From Pseudoalteromonas sp. S16_S37 (GTDB lineage Bacteria; Pseudomonadota; Gammaproteobacteria; Enterobacterales; Alteromonadaceae), in assembly GCF_014694405.1 (NCBI RefSeq), contig NZ_JAAUWV010000012.1, positions 25,807 through 89,806 of the forward strand: a DNA stretch of 64,000 nucleotides, read 5' to 3'. The translations under genes were made by a program, and so were the position numbers. This document shows, in pieces, positions 20,810-30,248 of this stretch. Each line of letters begins with the position of its first letter. The first letter of the stretch is position 1. The notes under the pieces were generated by a model that was not told the DNA's origin, did no database searches, and saw only the letters and a program-made list of their open reading frames with translations.

Positions 20810-21550
20810 ATGATTAGATTACTGATATTACTCGTTGGTCTTGGTTTTTTCCCATATGCTGGCGCGCAAGGGATTGATGCTCTAAGCGTAACAACCAATC
20901 CTGATGGCTCGCAAGAGTACTCTGTAACACTGCAAGTACTCGCAATAATGACTGCGCTGAGCTTTATTCCTGCCGCTGTTATTATGATGACCAGCTTTAC
21001 TCGAATCATTGTAGTGCTGGCTATTTTACGTCAAGCAATTGGTCTTCAGCAGTCCCCCTCAAATCAAATTCTTTTAGGTATGTCTCTGTTTTTAACTTTT
21101 TTTATTATGGCTCCCATCTTTAGCCAAATAAATGACAGGGCGGTACAGCCATATTTGAATGAACAGCTAACGTCAATGCAAGCACTGGAGCAAGCCAAGG
21201 AGCCGATGAAAGCTTTTATGCTCTCTCAAACGCGCATTAAGGACTTAGAAACCTTTGCCAAAATAGCAGGTTATGACAAATTGGATAAACCCGAGGATAC
21301 GCCTTTTGTGGTGATTATCCCAGCTTTTGTGACCAGTGAACTACAAACGGCTTTTATCATAGGTTTTATGTTTTTTATTCCATTTCTTATCGTGGATTTA
21401 GTGGTTGCCAGTGTTTTGATGGCAATGGGTATGATGATGCTTTCGCCGATGATAGTTTCATTGCCATTTAAGATTATGCTCTTTGTACTCGTTGATGGTT
21501 GGGGGCTAGTTATGGGCACCTTGGCTCGCAGTTTTGGGTTAGGAGTCTAA
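20810..21550 (+). CDS. fliP: Flagellar export gate protein FliP
   Basis: A 246-residue membrane protein with an N-terminal signal sequence and about four membrane helices. The FliP signature [18 protein letters not shown] and [12 protein letters not shown] near the end are present. Five FliP copies form the core of the type III export gate with FliQ and FliR. Confidence 0.97.
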   Translation: MIRLLILLVGLGFFPYAGAQGIDALSVTTNPDGSQEYSVTLQVLAIMTALSFIPAAVIMMTSFTRIIVVLAILRQAIGLQQSPSNQILLGMSLFLTFFIMAPIFSQINDRAVQPYLNEQLTSMQALEQAKEPMKAFMLSQTRIKDLETFAKIAGYDKLDKPEDTPFVVIIPAFVTSELQTAFIIGFMFFIPFLIVDLVVASVLMAMGMMMLSPMIVSLPFKIMLFVLVDGWGLVMGTLARSFGLGV

Positions 21551-21551
21551 T

Positions 21552-21821
21552 ATGGAGCCAGAAGTCTTTGTTGATATACTGAGCGATTCACTGTTTTTAG
21601 TGATCAAGCTAGTAGCAGCAATTGTACTCCCAGGCTTAATGGTCGGCTTAGTGGTGGCTGTGTTTCAAGCCGCAACGTCGATTAACGAACAAACGCTAAG
21701 CTTTTTACCAAGGTTAATTATTACTATTTTGGCTCTTATCGTTGGAGGTCATTGGTTCACTCAAGAGCTGATGGACTTTTTTACTGGGATTGTTCTGCGG
21801 ATCCCTGAAATAGCGGGCTAG
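21552..21821 (+). CDS. fliQ: Flagellar export gate protein FliQ
   Basis: An 89-residue protein with two membrane helices around the FQAATSINEQTLSFLPR motif that is diagnostic for FliQ. It is one base after fliP and three before fliR, the usual fliPQR order. Confidence 0.97.
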   Translation: MEPEVFVDILSDSLFLVIKLVAAIVLPGLMVGLVVAVFQAATSINEQTLSFLPRLIITILALIVGGHWFTQELMDFFTGIVLRIPEIAG

Positions 21822-21824
21822 GCT

Positions 21825-22604
21825 ATGGAGTTTCCAATAGCAATCATTATGCAATGGCTTAGCGATTTGCTATTGCCGTTGGTGCGTATCAGCTCAATGA
21901 TAATGGTGATGGCTGGTCTGGGCGCACAAACGGTGCCAACTAGAATCAAACTAGCTTTGTCTGTGGTAGTCACGTTCGCTGTGATGCCAGCCCTACCTAA
22001 AGCGCAATTTGTTGAGCTATTCTCTTTCTCCATGTTGTATGTCGTTATTCAGCAAATGATAATCGGTATTGCGATAGGTTTTGCTTCTTTATTACTTTTA
22101 AATACCTTTATTATCGCGGGTCAAATTCTAGCGATGCAAACAGGTCTCGGTTTTGCCTCAGTAGTGGACCCTGCAAATGGCTTGAGTGTGCCTGCTGTTG
22201 GTCAGTTTTACTTAATATTGGCGACTTTACTATTTTTTGTATTTAATGGGCATCTTATGATGATGCACATGATTATTTATAGCTTCGATACTTTTCCAAT
22301 CAACGGTCAATGGTGGGTCGTCGACAATTACTGGCAGATAATTAATTGGGGAGGATGGATGTTTAGTACTGCGCTGGCTCTGTCTTTAGCGCCATTAACC
22401 GCTATGCTGGTAATTAATATCTCGTTTGGTGTGATGACCCGAGCTGCGCCACAAATGAATATATTCTCAGTAGGATTTGCGTTTACCCTAGTTGCAGGAT
22501 TGACCATTATTTGGGCAACGCTTGGCAACTTTGTTGTGCAATTTGAATTCCAATGGTTAAAGATGACAGAGCTGATGTGTAACTTAATAGGCTGTACGGT
22601 GTAG
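21825..22604 (+). CDS. fliR: Flagellar export gate protein FliR
   Basis: A 259-residue, very hydrophobic protein with about six membrane helices and the conserved MQTGLGFASVVDPANG segment. FliR completes the FliPQR gate and meets FlhB. Spacing to flhB is three bases. Confidence 0.96.
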   Translation: MEFPIAIIMQWLSDLLLPLVRISSMIMVMAGLGAQTVPTRIKLALSVVVTFAVMPALPKAQFVELFSFSMLYVVIQQMIIGIAIGFASLLLLNTFIIAGQILAMQTGLGFASVVDPANGLSVPAVGQFYLILATLLFFVFNGHLMMMHMIIYSFDTFPINGQWWVVDNYWQIINWGGWMFSTALALSLAPLTAMLVINISFGVMTRAAPQMNIFSVGFAFTLVAGLTIIWATLGNFVVQFEFQWLKMTELMCNLIGCTV

Positions 22605-22607
22605 CTT

Positions 22608-23738
22608 ATGGCAGAAGATTCTGGTCAAGAACGTACCGAAGAACCCACCGAGAAAAAAATCAGTGAGTCGCGTAAAAAAGGGCAGGTTGCGCGTTCCAAA
22701 GAACTTGGAACAACATTTGTACTTATTTTTTCTGCGATAGCACTACTTTTGTATGGGCCAGCGCTTGGCAAAGGGCTGTTTAATATCATGGGACGAGCGT
22801 TAAGTTTAAATCGCAATGAAACCTATGATACGACAAAGATGTTTGCTATTTGGGATATTGCATTTTCCGAGTTACTTTTCCCATTCGCGATGTTTGTGTT
22901 GATCATTGCCTTGGCAGGCATCATTGGAAATACGCTTTTGGGCGGATTCAATTTTAGTTGGGAAGCGGCGGCACCAAAGGCAAGTAAAATGTCACCAGCA
23001 AAGGGGTTGAAGCGCATGTTTGGTCCCCAAGCTGCTATCGAGCTATTTAAATCGATTCTGAAGTTTACCTTGGTGGCGGGGTTCGCTATTTTTTTGATCA
23101 GTGCTTTTTTCTATGAAATTCTTCACCTCAGTATAGAGTCTATTCCGAGTAGCGTGATACACGCATTGGAAATTTTAGCCTGGATGTTTCTAGGTATCAG
23201 TTGTACCACCATTGTTATTTCTGCCATTGATGCACCTTATCAAAGCTATAACCATCATAAGCAATTAAAAATGACGTTGCAGGAAATAAAAGATGAATAC
23301 AAAAACTCAGAGGGTGATCCACAAATAAAAGCCCGTATTCGTCGTACGCAAAGAGAAATGTCGCAACGTAGAATGATGCAAGATGTACCAGATGCGGATG
23401 TCGTTGTGACTAACCCAACACATTATTCGGTAGCATTGAAATACGACACGGAGAGAGCGGGTGCACCGATTGTGATTGCAAAAGGCGTTGATGAATTGGC
23501 CATGCAAATTCGTAAAGTAGCCATTGGTAATGAAGTGCCAATTGTAGAGTCGCCTGCGTTAACTCGTTCTTTGTATCACACGACTGAAGTGGGCGAGCAA
23601 ATCCCTGATCAGCTATTTACTGCAGTAGCACAAGTGTTGGCGTATGTATTTCAGCTAAAACGGTTCAATAAAGGTCGGGGACGCAGACCAACTTCTTTAG
23701 GTAAAGACCTACCCATACCTGATGATTTAAAGCACTAG
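22608..23738 (+). CDS. flhB: Flagellar export switch protein FlhB
   Basis: A 376-residue protein with an N-terminal hydrophilic stretch (EERTEEPTEKK type), four membrane helices and a cytoplasmic C-terminal domain. The self-cleavage site Asn269-Pro270-Thr271-His272 is intact. Cleavage and FliK contact change the export specificity from hook to filament proteins. A partial homologue of its C-terminal domain is encoded at 36214-36510. Confidence 0.97.
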   Translation: MAEDSGQERTEEPTEKKISESRKKGQVARSKELGTTFVLIFSAIALLLYGPALGKGLFNIMGRALSLNRNETYDTTKMFAIWDIAFSELLFPFAMFVLIIALAGIIGNTLLGGFNFSWEAAAPKASKMSPAKGLKRMFGPQAAIELFKSILKFTLVAGFAIFLISAFFYEILHLSIESIPSSVIHALEILAWMFLGISCTTIVISAIDAPYQSYNHHKQLKMTLQEIKDEYKNSEGDPQIKARIRRTQREMSQRRMMQDVPDADVVVTNPTHYSVALKYDTERAGAPIVIAKGVDELAMQIRKVAIGNEVPIVESPALTRSLYHTTEVGEQIPDQLFTAVAQVLAYVFQLKRFNKGRGRRPTSLGKDLPIPDDLKH

Positions 23739-23748
23739 AAGAGATTTT

Positions 23749-23764
23749 TGGCTCGTAACTTGCA
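23749..23764 (+). promoter_or_regulatory. Sigma-54 promoter for flhA-flhF-flhG-fliA
   Basis: TGGCTCG-N4-TTGCA with GG at 23750-23751 and GC at 23762-23763, exact ten-base spacing. It is one of the best matches in the window and stands 39 bp before flhA. Confidence 0.82.
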
Positions 23765-23802
23765 TTTTCTGCTTAGTGTCAATATTTTGCAGTTGTTAAG
23801 TT

Positions 23803-25899
23803 ATGGAATTTAAAGCGCTTTTATCGCAATTAAATAAAGATAAGAAAGAATATGCTAAAGGTGTGGGTACTCCGTTATTAGTACTTGCGGCGTTAGGTAT
23901 GGTTATTTTGCCACTGCCTCCTTTCTTATTAGATATTCTGTTTTCTTTCAACATTGCTTTGGCGTTAGTCGTTCTATTGGTGACTGTGTACACCATGAAG
24001 CCGCTAGAGTTTGGTATGTTTCCTGCTGTTTTGCTGATTGCAACTATCATGCGTTTGGCGCTCAACGTTGCAAGTACACGAGTTGTGCTTCTAGAAGGTC
24101 ATAACGGTGGTGACGCCGCTGGTAAAGTTATCGAAGCATTTGGCTCTGTTGTTATTGGTGGCAACTATGCCGTTGGTCTGGTGGTTTTCCTTATCCTTAT
24201 TATTATCAACTTTGTTGTAATCACAAAAGGCGCAGGCCGTATTTCAGAAGTATCTGCACGTTTTACGTTAGATGCTATGCCTGGTAAGCAAATGGCGATT
24301 GATGCGGATTTGAACGCAGGTTTCATTAGTGCAGAAGATGCTCGAGCTCGTCGTGAAGAAGTAACTCGTGAGGCGGACTTTTATGGTTCGATGGATGGTG
24401 CGAGTAAATTCGTTAAGGGTGATGCAATAGCGGGTATTGTAATTTTGGTTATCAACATTGTTGGTGGTTTGTTTGTAGGAATGATCCAACATGGTCTGTC
24501 TTTTAGCCGAGCGATGGAAGTTTATACCTTGCTAACTATTGGTGATGGTCTTGTTGCGCAGCTGCCTTCTCTGTTGCTATCAATTGGTACAGCAATCGTT
24601 GTTACACGTCAAAATGAATCCCATAACATGGGTGAGCAGTTCAAAACTCAGCTTGGTAATGAAAAATCGCTATTCATTGCTTCTGGGATCTTAATTGTGA
24701 TGGGGCTTGTACCAGGTATGCCACATTTTGCATTTTTAAGTCTTGGCGCGTTACTTGGCTATTTAGCGTATTTTACTCAAAAACAGAAAAAAGAAGTTGC
24801 TGAAGCTGCCGCAGAAACAGCAGCGAAAGGTAGTGATGTTGCCACTAAGCAAGAGCAAAAAGAATTGGGCTGGGATGACGTACAACCAGTTGATGTGATT
24901 GGTTTAGAAGTGGGTTATCGCTTAATCCCATTGGTCGACCAATCTCAAGGTGGTGAGTTACTCAGCCGTATTAAAGGGGTGCGTAAAAAGTTATCTCAAG
25001 AACTTGGCTTTTTAATTCCACCTGTACATATTCGTGACAATTTAGAGCTAGACCCTAACGCATACAGCATTACGTTGATGGGCGTAGGCTCTGGTGAAGG
25101 TGAGCTTAAACATGGTGACGAGCTTGCTATAAACCCTGGTCAGGTGTTTGGTCCAATCAAAGGCATAGAAACGAAAGACCCTGCATTTGGCTTAGATGCT
25201 GTATGGATTAAGCCAGATCAGAAAGATGAGGCCCATTCTCTGGGTTATACCGTTGTTGATGCCGCGACGGTAGTCGCTACTCATATCAGTCAATTACTGA
25301 CTAACAACGCTTCTCTTTTACTAGGTCATGAAGAAGTTCAGAACTTACTGGATATGTTAGCTAAGAGCCACCCTCGTTTAGTGGAAGGATTAGTACCGGA
25401 TGTTCTTCCTCTTACTACGGTCGTGAAAGTACTACAGAATTTACTCAATGAAGGTGTGGCAATCAGAGACATGCGCTCTATTGTACAGACATTGGTAGAG
25501 TATGGTCCACGAAGCCAAGACCCAGATGTATTAACGGCTGCAGTGAGAATTTCACTGCGCAGATTGATAGTTCAAGATGCGGTTGGTAACGCAGATGAGA
25601 TCCCTGTCATAACATTGGCGCCTGAGTTGGAACAGATGTTGCATAACTCACTTCAGAACGCAGGTGATGAAGGGGCAGGTATCGAACCTGGTCTTGCGGA
25701 AAGGCTTCAAAACTCATTGAGAGAAGCCCATCAAACGCAAGAAATGCTAGGCGACCCGTCCATTTTATTAACCTCAGGTATGTTAAGAAGTGTGCTTTCA
25801 AGATTTGTTAAACATACGATCCCCGGCCTTCGCGTGATGTCATATCAGGAAGTGCCAGATGAAAGACAAATTAAGATTGTGAGCTCAGTTGGACAGTAA
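23803..25899 (+). CDS. flhA: Flagellar export apparatus protein FlhA
   Basis: A 698-residue protein with about eight membrane helices in the first 320 residues and a large cytoplasmic domain. The FHIPEP-region motifs are seen as MRLALNVASTR and DAMPGKQMAIDADLNAG. The cytoplasmic nonamer ring of FlhA docks chaperone-substrate complexes. Start and length agree with the family. Confidence 0.97.
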   Translation: MEFKALLSQLNKDKKEYAKGVGTPLLVLAALGMVILPLPPFLLDILFSFNIALALVVLLVTVYTMKPLEFGMFPAVLLIATIMRLALNVASTRVVLLEGHNGGDAAGKVIEAFGSVVIGGNYAVGLVVFLILIIINFVVITKGAGRISEVSARFTLDAMPGKQMAIDADLNAGFISAEDARARREEVTREADFYGSMDGASKFVKGDAIAGIVILVINIVGGLFVGMIQHGLSFSRAMEVYTLLTIGDGLVAQLPSLLLSIGTAIVVTRQNESHNMGEQFKTQLGNEKSLFIASGILIVMGLVPGMPHFAFLSLGALLGYLAYFTQKQKKEVAEAAAETAAKGSDVATKQEQKELGWDDVQPVDVIGLEVGYRLIPLVDQSQGGELLSRIKGVRKKLSQELGFLIPPVHIRDNLELDPNAYSITLMGVGSGEGELKHGDELAINPGQVFGPIKGIETKDPAFGLDAVWIKPDQKDEAHSLGYTVVDAATVVATHISQLLTNNASLLLGHEEVQNLLDMLAKSHPRLVEGLVPDVLPLTTVVKVLQNLLNEGVAIRDMRSIVQTLVEYGPRSQDPDVLTAAVRISLRRLIVQDAVGNADEIPVITLAPELEQMLHNSLQNAGDEGAGIEPGLAERLQNSLREAHQTQEMLGDPSILLTSGMLRSVLSRFVKHTIPGLRVMSYQEVPDERQIKIVSSVGQ

Positions 25900-25920
25900 T
25901 AGGATTTAAGGGGTTGTAAC

Positions 25921-27420
25921 ATGAAAATTAAACGTTTTTTTGCCAAAGATATGCGCACTGCACTGAAAGAAGTGAAAGAAGAGTTAGGTGTAGATGCGGT
26001 TATTATGTCAAACAAAAAGTTGGCTGATGGCGTGGAAATTGTTGCTGCAATAGACAACGACCGTGCGCCTGCAACACCTAAATCAACTAATCAAGCGCAG
26101 GCAATGGAGCAATCTAAGCCTCGTTCTACAGGTCCACGCTTTGTTCGTCCTGAGCCACAAAGTGCACGTCCTGCACCACAAGCCCAAGTTGCGGATAGTT
26201 TAGAAGCCTTGCTTGAGCGTCAGGCTCCTCGTCCTCGTTCACCGCAATTAGCTTCAATGTTTTCACAATCAGGTATTGATACAGAACAAGTTTTCAAACA
26301 GCGTCATCACGACTCTGCTCCTACTGGCTTTGAGCACCACGAAAGAGCGCCACAAAAATTTACGTCTAGTAGTATGGATAGAATGGCGCGAGAGCAGCGC
26401 CAAACGCATTCAGATACCGATTGGCAATTTGATGATGAGTTAGAGTCTGGCTTTGGTGATGAGGTGCAACATAGTGCAACAGAGTCTAACGAAATGGCTT
26501 CAATGCGTGAAGAAATGAACGCGATTCGCCAGCTTTTAGAGCATCAAGTTTCTGGTCTTATGAAACAAGAAATGGCGCGCCGTGACCCAACGCGTGCATG
26601 TTTAATTGACCGCTTACAAGGCATGGGTATCGATGCTGAAGTTGCACAGCAAATGGCGTGTTTTATTCCTGATGATGTTTCTCGTAAAGAGGCATGGAAT
26701 GCGTTATTGAATATGGTTATCAATCAGATGCATACAACCAACAACGATATTCTTCGTCAAGGTGGAGTATACGCGTTTGTAGGGCCAACAGGGGTGGGTA
26801 AAACAACAACTGTTGCTAAACTTGCTGCTCTAGGCGCGCAAAAATTCGGCGCGGATAAAGTGGCACTGATCACAACCGACACATACCGAATTGGCGCTTA
26901 TGAACAGCTATCTACCTATGGTCGTATTATTGGGTGCCCAGTTAAGCAAGTGAAAGATGCAAATGAACTTGCCGAAGTTTTATATCACTTACGCAATAAA
27001 CGTCTAATATTAATAGATACAGCGGGTATGAGCCAAAGAGATTTGCGCTTAACAGAACAACTTAATACGTTGATGAGAAGTACTCGAGTTGATATTCGTA
27101 GTTACCTAGTATTAAGCGCAACATCGCAAATGCATGTGTTGCAAGAAACTGTACGCCACTTCCAAAAAGTAAATTTAAGTGGCTGTATCTTTACTAAACT
27201 TGATGAATGTCTAAGTTTAGGCGAGATTATTAGCATAGCGATTCAAAATCGCTTGCCAATAGGGTATCTTACTAACGGACAGCGAGTTCCAGAGGATATT
27301 CGTGTTGCAAATGCTCAAAAGCTAGTCAAAAAGGCAGAGCAATTGTATTTAAAAAGAATAAAAGCACAACATTCGAGACCTGTAGCAGTAGCGTCTCAGA
27401 CAGTAGGAATGTATGATTAA
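25921..27420 (+). CDS. flhF: Flagellar placement GTPase FlhF
   Basis: A 499-residue SRP-type GTPase. An N-terminal FKxFxAxxMRxALxxVKxELG-like start is followed by a long, weakly conserved Pro/Arg/Gln-rich B domain (about 50-200) and the NG domain with P-loop GPTGVGKTT near 288-296 and DTAGMSQRD. FlhF marks the old pole and recruits FliF there. It is countered by FlhG, whose gene overlaps the flhF end by 8 bp. Confidence 0.97.
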   Translation: MKIKRFFAKDMRTALKEVKEELGVDAVIMSNKKLADGVEIVAAIDNDRAPATPKSTNQAQAMEQSKPRSTGPRFVRPEPQSARPAPQAQVADSLEALLERQAPRPRSPQLASMFSQSGIDTEQVFKQRHHDSAPTGFEHHERAPQKFTSSSMDRMAREQRQTHSDTDWQFDDELESGFGDEVQHSATESNEMASMREEMNAIRQLLEHQVSGLMKQEMARRDPTRACLIDRLQGMGIDAEVAQQMACFIPDDVSRKEAWNALLNMVINQMHTTNNDILRQGGVYAFVGPTGVGKTTTVAKLAALGAQKFGADKVALITTDTYRIGAYEQLSTYGRIIGCPVKQVKDANELAEVLYHLRNKRLILIDTAGMSQRDLRLTEQLNTLMRSTRVDIRSYLVLSATSQMHVLQETVRHFQKVNLSGCIFTKLDECLSLGEIISIAIQNRLPIGYLTNGQRVPEDIRVANAQKLVKKAEQLYLKRIKAQHSRPVAVASQTVGMYD

Positions 27421-28273
27421 CACAGTATTAGATCAAGCAAGTGGCCTGCGTAAAATGAGTCAAAATAATAATCACGGTGTTAAAGTTATCGCGGTAACTG
27501 GTGGTAAAGGCGGAGTGGGTAAAACCAATGTATCGTTAAATACAGCTATCGCACTAGGCCAGCTGGGAAACCGTGTATTGGTGCTAGATGCCGATTTGGG
27601 CTTGGCTAATTGTGATGTTATGTTAGGCCTAAGGGTCGAAAAAAACCTTTCACATGTGCTCTCTGGTGAATGTGAGTTGGACGAAATTTTGGTAGAGGGC
27701 CCTGCGGGAATAAGAATTGTACCTGCTACGTCTGGTTCACAAAGCATGGTTGAATTAACGCCTGCGGAACATGCGGGTCTTATCAGGGCATTCAGTGAAC
27801 TTAATACTGAATTTGACATACTTATTGTGGATACAGCCGCAGGTATTTCAGATATGGTATTGAGTTTTTCTCGCGCCGCTCAGGATGTTGTCGTGGTAGT
27901 TTGTGACGAGCCTACCTCTATTACCGACGCCTATGCATTAATTAAGGTACTTAGCCGCGAGCATGGCGTTTATAAATTTAAAATTGTTGCTAATATGGTT
28001 CGCAGTTTACGCGAAGGGCAAGAATTATTTGCTAAACTCTCAAAGGTGACGGATAGATTTTTAGATGTAGCGCTGGAACTTGTAGCAACGATACCGTTTG
28101 ACGAAAATATGAGGAAGTCTTCAAGACGTCAGAAAACGATTGTAGAGTTGTTCCCTAATTCACCTGCTGCTGTGGCATTTAGAGGTCTTGCAAGCAAAGC
28201 TGTAAAGTGGCCAATCCCGCACCAACCTTCGGGTCATTTAGAGTTTTTTATTGAACAACTTGTCAATGGTTAA
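27413..28273 (+). CDS. flhG: MinD-like ATPase FlhG (FleN), flagellar number regulator
   Basis: A 286-residue ParA/MinD-type ATPase with the deviant Walker A KGGVGKT near residues 30-37 and DTAAGISD. The start at 27413, overlapping flhF, is chosen because residues 7-13 form DQASGLR, the DQAxxLR motif that in FlhG stimulates the GTPase of FlhF; a later ATG would lose it. FlhG limits flagellar number and, in the FleQ/FlrA system, binds and restrains the master regulator. Confidence 0.96.
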   Translation: MINTVLDQASGLRKMSQNNNHGVKVIAVTGGKGGVGKTNVSLNTAIALGQLGNRVLVLDADLGLANCDVMLGLRVEKNLSHVLSGECELDEILVEGPAGIRIVPATSGSQSMVELTPAEHAGLIRAFSELNTEFDILIVDTAAGISDMVLSFSRAAQDVVVVVCDEPTSITDAYALIKVLSREHGVYKFKIVANMVRSLREGQELFAKLSKVTDRFLDVALELVATIPFDENMRKSSRRQKTIVELFPNSPAAVAFRGLASKAVKWPIPHQPSGHLEFFIEQLVNG

Positions 28274-28275
28274 CT

Positions 28276-29010
28276 ATGGCATCATCGGTGAGTAAAGCGA
28301 TGGGGTATCAGACATCTGAAAATTTACATAAAGTGGTGGAACGTCATGCATCACTTGTCAAAAAAGTGGCGTGTCATCTATTGGCACGTCTACCTGCCAA
28401 TATTCAGTTAGATGATCTGGTACAGTCCGGTATGATAGGACTAATCGAAGCAACTAAAAATTTCGATGCTTCTAAGGGTGCTAGTTTTGAAACGTTTGCT
28501 GGCATTCGCATACGCGGAGCCATGTTAGACGAAATTCGCAGAGGTGACTGGGCTCCTCGTTCTGTACACCGTAAAAGTAGAATGGTAGCTGAAGCCATTG
28601 CTGAGCTTGAATCCCTCCTCAATCGAGAACCAAAAGACACTGAAATTGCTGAAAAACTTGATATTACGCTAGATGAGTACCATCATATTCTAAGTGATGT
28701 TAATTGCAGTAAAGTCATAGGTATAGAGGATTTAGGTGTAGATGAGGATGTTATTTCGCCTGCTGACAACGATTTATCGCTAGACAAACCATTTAATAAC
28801 GTTAAAAATGAACGCTTTAACGAGTCGTTAGTGGCAGCGATAAAATCTTTGCCGGAAAGAGACGCCCTAGTGTTGTCGCTTTATTACAACGATGAAATGA
28901 ATTTAAAAGAAATCGGGCAAATACTAGATGTAAGTGAATCTCGTGTTAGCCAAATTCATGGGCAGGCAATGATAAGGCTAAGAGCCAAAATCAATGACTG
29001 GGTCAATTAG
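28276..29010 (+). CDS. fliA: Flagellar sigma factor FliA (sigma-28)
   Basis: A 244-residue sigma-70 family protein with region 2 (LDDLVQSGMIGLIEATKNFD and FAGIRIRGAMLDEIR), region 3 and region 4 with the helix-turn-helix around LKEIGQILDVSESRVSQIHG. It directs late flagellar and chemotaxis genes. It is two bases after flhG and 38 before cheY. Confidence 0.97.
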   Translation: MASSVSKAMGYQTSENLHKVVERHASLVKKVACHLLARLPANIQLDDLVQSGMIGLIEATKNFDASKGASFETFAGIRIRGAMLDEIRRGDWAPRSVHRKSRMVAEAIAELESLLNREPKDTEIAEKLDITLDEYHHILSDVNCSKVIGIEDLGVDEDVISPADNDLSLDKPFNNVKNERFNESLVAAIKSLPERDALVLSLYYNDEMNLKEIGQILDVSESRVSQIHGQAMIRLRAKINDWVN

Positions 29011-29048
29011 AGTAAAAATAATAGGTTCAAACCTCACTGGAGGATGTT

Positions 29049-29432
29049 TTGGATAAAAACATGAAAATTCTCGTGGTTGATGATTTTTCTACAATGAGGA
29101 GAATAATCAAAAACCTGCTTAGAGATTTAGGCTTTACCAATGTTCAAGAAGCCGATGATGGCAGTACTGCGCTTCCAATGTTACAAAACCAAGAGTTTGA
29201 TTTTGTAGTAACAGATTGGAATATGCCTGGCATGCAAGGGATTGATTTGCTCCGTGCTATTAGAGCTGATGAAAACCTTAAGCACATTCCAGTGTTGATG
29301 GTAACGGCGGAAGCCAAAAAAGAGCAAATTGTAGCGGCTGCACAAGCTGGGGTTAACGGCTATATCGTTAAACCATTTACCGCAGGAACACTAAAAACTA
29401 AGTTAGAAAAAGTGTTTGAACGTTTAGGCTAA
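29049..29432 (+). CDS. cheY: Chemotaxis response regulator CheY
   Basis: A 127-residue single-domain receiver. Asp56 (in VVTDWNMPG) is the phosphate acceptor, with the acidic Asp11-Asp12 pair and Lys108. A TTG start is chosen: GGAGG at 29039-29043 ends five bases before it, and the protein then reads MDKNMKIL, a start common in this family; the ATG four codons on has worse spacing. CheY-P binds FliM to change rotation. Confidence 0.95.
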   Translation: MDKNMKILVVDDFSTMRRIIKNLLRDLGFTNVQEADDGSTALPMLQNQEFDFVVTDWNMPGMQGIDLLRAIRADENLKHIPVLMVTAEAKKEQIVAAAQAGVNGYIVKPFTAGTLKTKLEKVFERLG

Positions 29433-29452
29433 GAACTTAGAAGGAGAGGCTA

Positions 29453-30235
29453 ATGTCAACGCCTTCTGTGCCTCAGATCAGCCTTGAGCAGGCAAAACAG
29501 CTTGTTGCATATTTGGAGCAAGGTGAACAAGAAAAAGCAGACCAATTAATTTTGGAAGCTGCCAATAAAGAGCAGTCTGAGTTATTTGCAGAGGTGGGTA
29601 AGTTAACTCGCCAACTGCATGAATCACTGAAAAATTTTGAACTCGACACGCGTCTTGCTGATTTGACGACTGAAGCCATTCCTGATGCAAAACAACGTTT
29701 AAATTATGTTATGGAAATGACGGAGAATGCCGCCAACAAAACGATGGATGCCGTAGAGGCAAGTTTGCCTCTAGCGCAACAGTTAGCGGATGATTTGTCA
29801 AACATAAAGCCGACTTGGGATCGCTTAATGCGACGTGATATACAGCTGGGTGAGTTTAAGTCTCTATGTCATGATTTAGACAAGTTTATGCAAGGGTCAC
29901 AAACGCGCACGGATGAGTTACAAAGCTTGATGACCAATGTGCTAATGGCTCAAGACTATCAAGATTTAACAGGGCAAGTTATTCGTCGAGTTATAGAGCT
30001 GGTAAGAGAAGTTGAAGATAGCCTAATTAATTTGTTAACCGTATTTGGTACATCTGACGAGTTACCGAGCAAAAATAAAAAAGCTCAAAGAAAAGTTAGT
30101 TCGAAGAGTGTGGTTGACATTGACGTAAATGAAATCTCAGGACCTGAGGGGCCGATTATTGATGCAGACCAGCGGGACGATGTGGTGTCTGGTCAAGATG
30201 AAGTTGATGATTTACTGTCAAGTTTAGGCTTCTAA
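29453..30235 (+). CDS. cheZ: CheY-P phosphatase CheZ
   Basis: A 260-residue, mostly helical protein forming a long hairpin. The catalytic segment AQDYQDLTGQVIRRV carries the Asp and Gln used on CheY-P, and the extreme C-terminus (DEVDDLLSSLGF) is the CheY-binding peptide. It ends the CheY signal. It lies between cheY and cheA. Confidence 0.96.
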   Translation: MSTPSVPQISLEQAKQLVAYLEQGEQEKADQLILEAANKEQSELFAEVGKLTRQLHESLKNFELDTRLADLTTEAIPDAKQRLNYVMEMTENAANKTMDAVEASLPLAQQLADDLSNIKPTWDRLMRRDIQLGEFKSLCHDLDKFMQGSQTRTDELQSLMTNVLMAQDYQDLTGQVIRRVIELVREVEDSLINLLTVFGTSDELPSKNKKAQRKVSSKSVVDIDVNEISGPEGPIIDADQRDDVVSGQDEVDDLLSSLGF

Positions 30236-30248
30236 TAGGAGAGTATGC

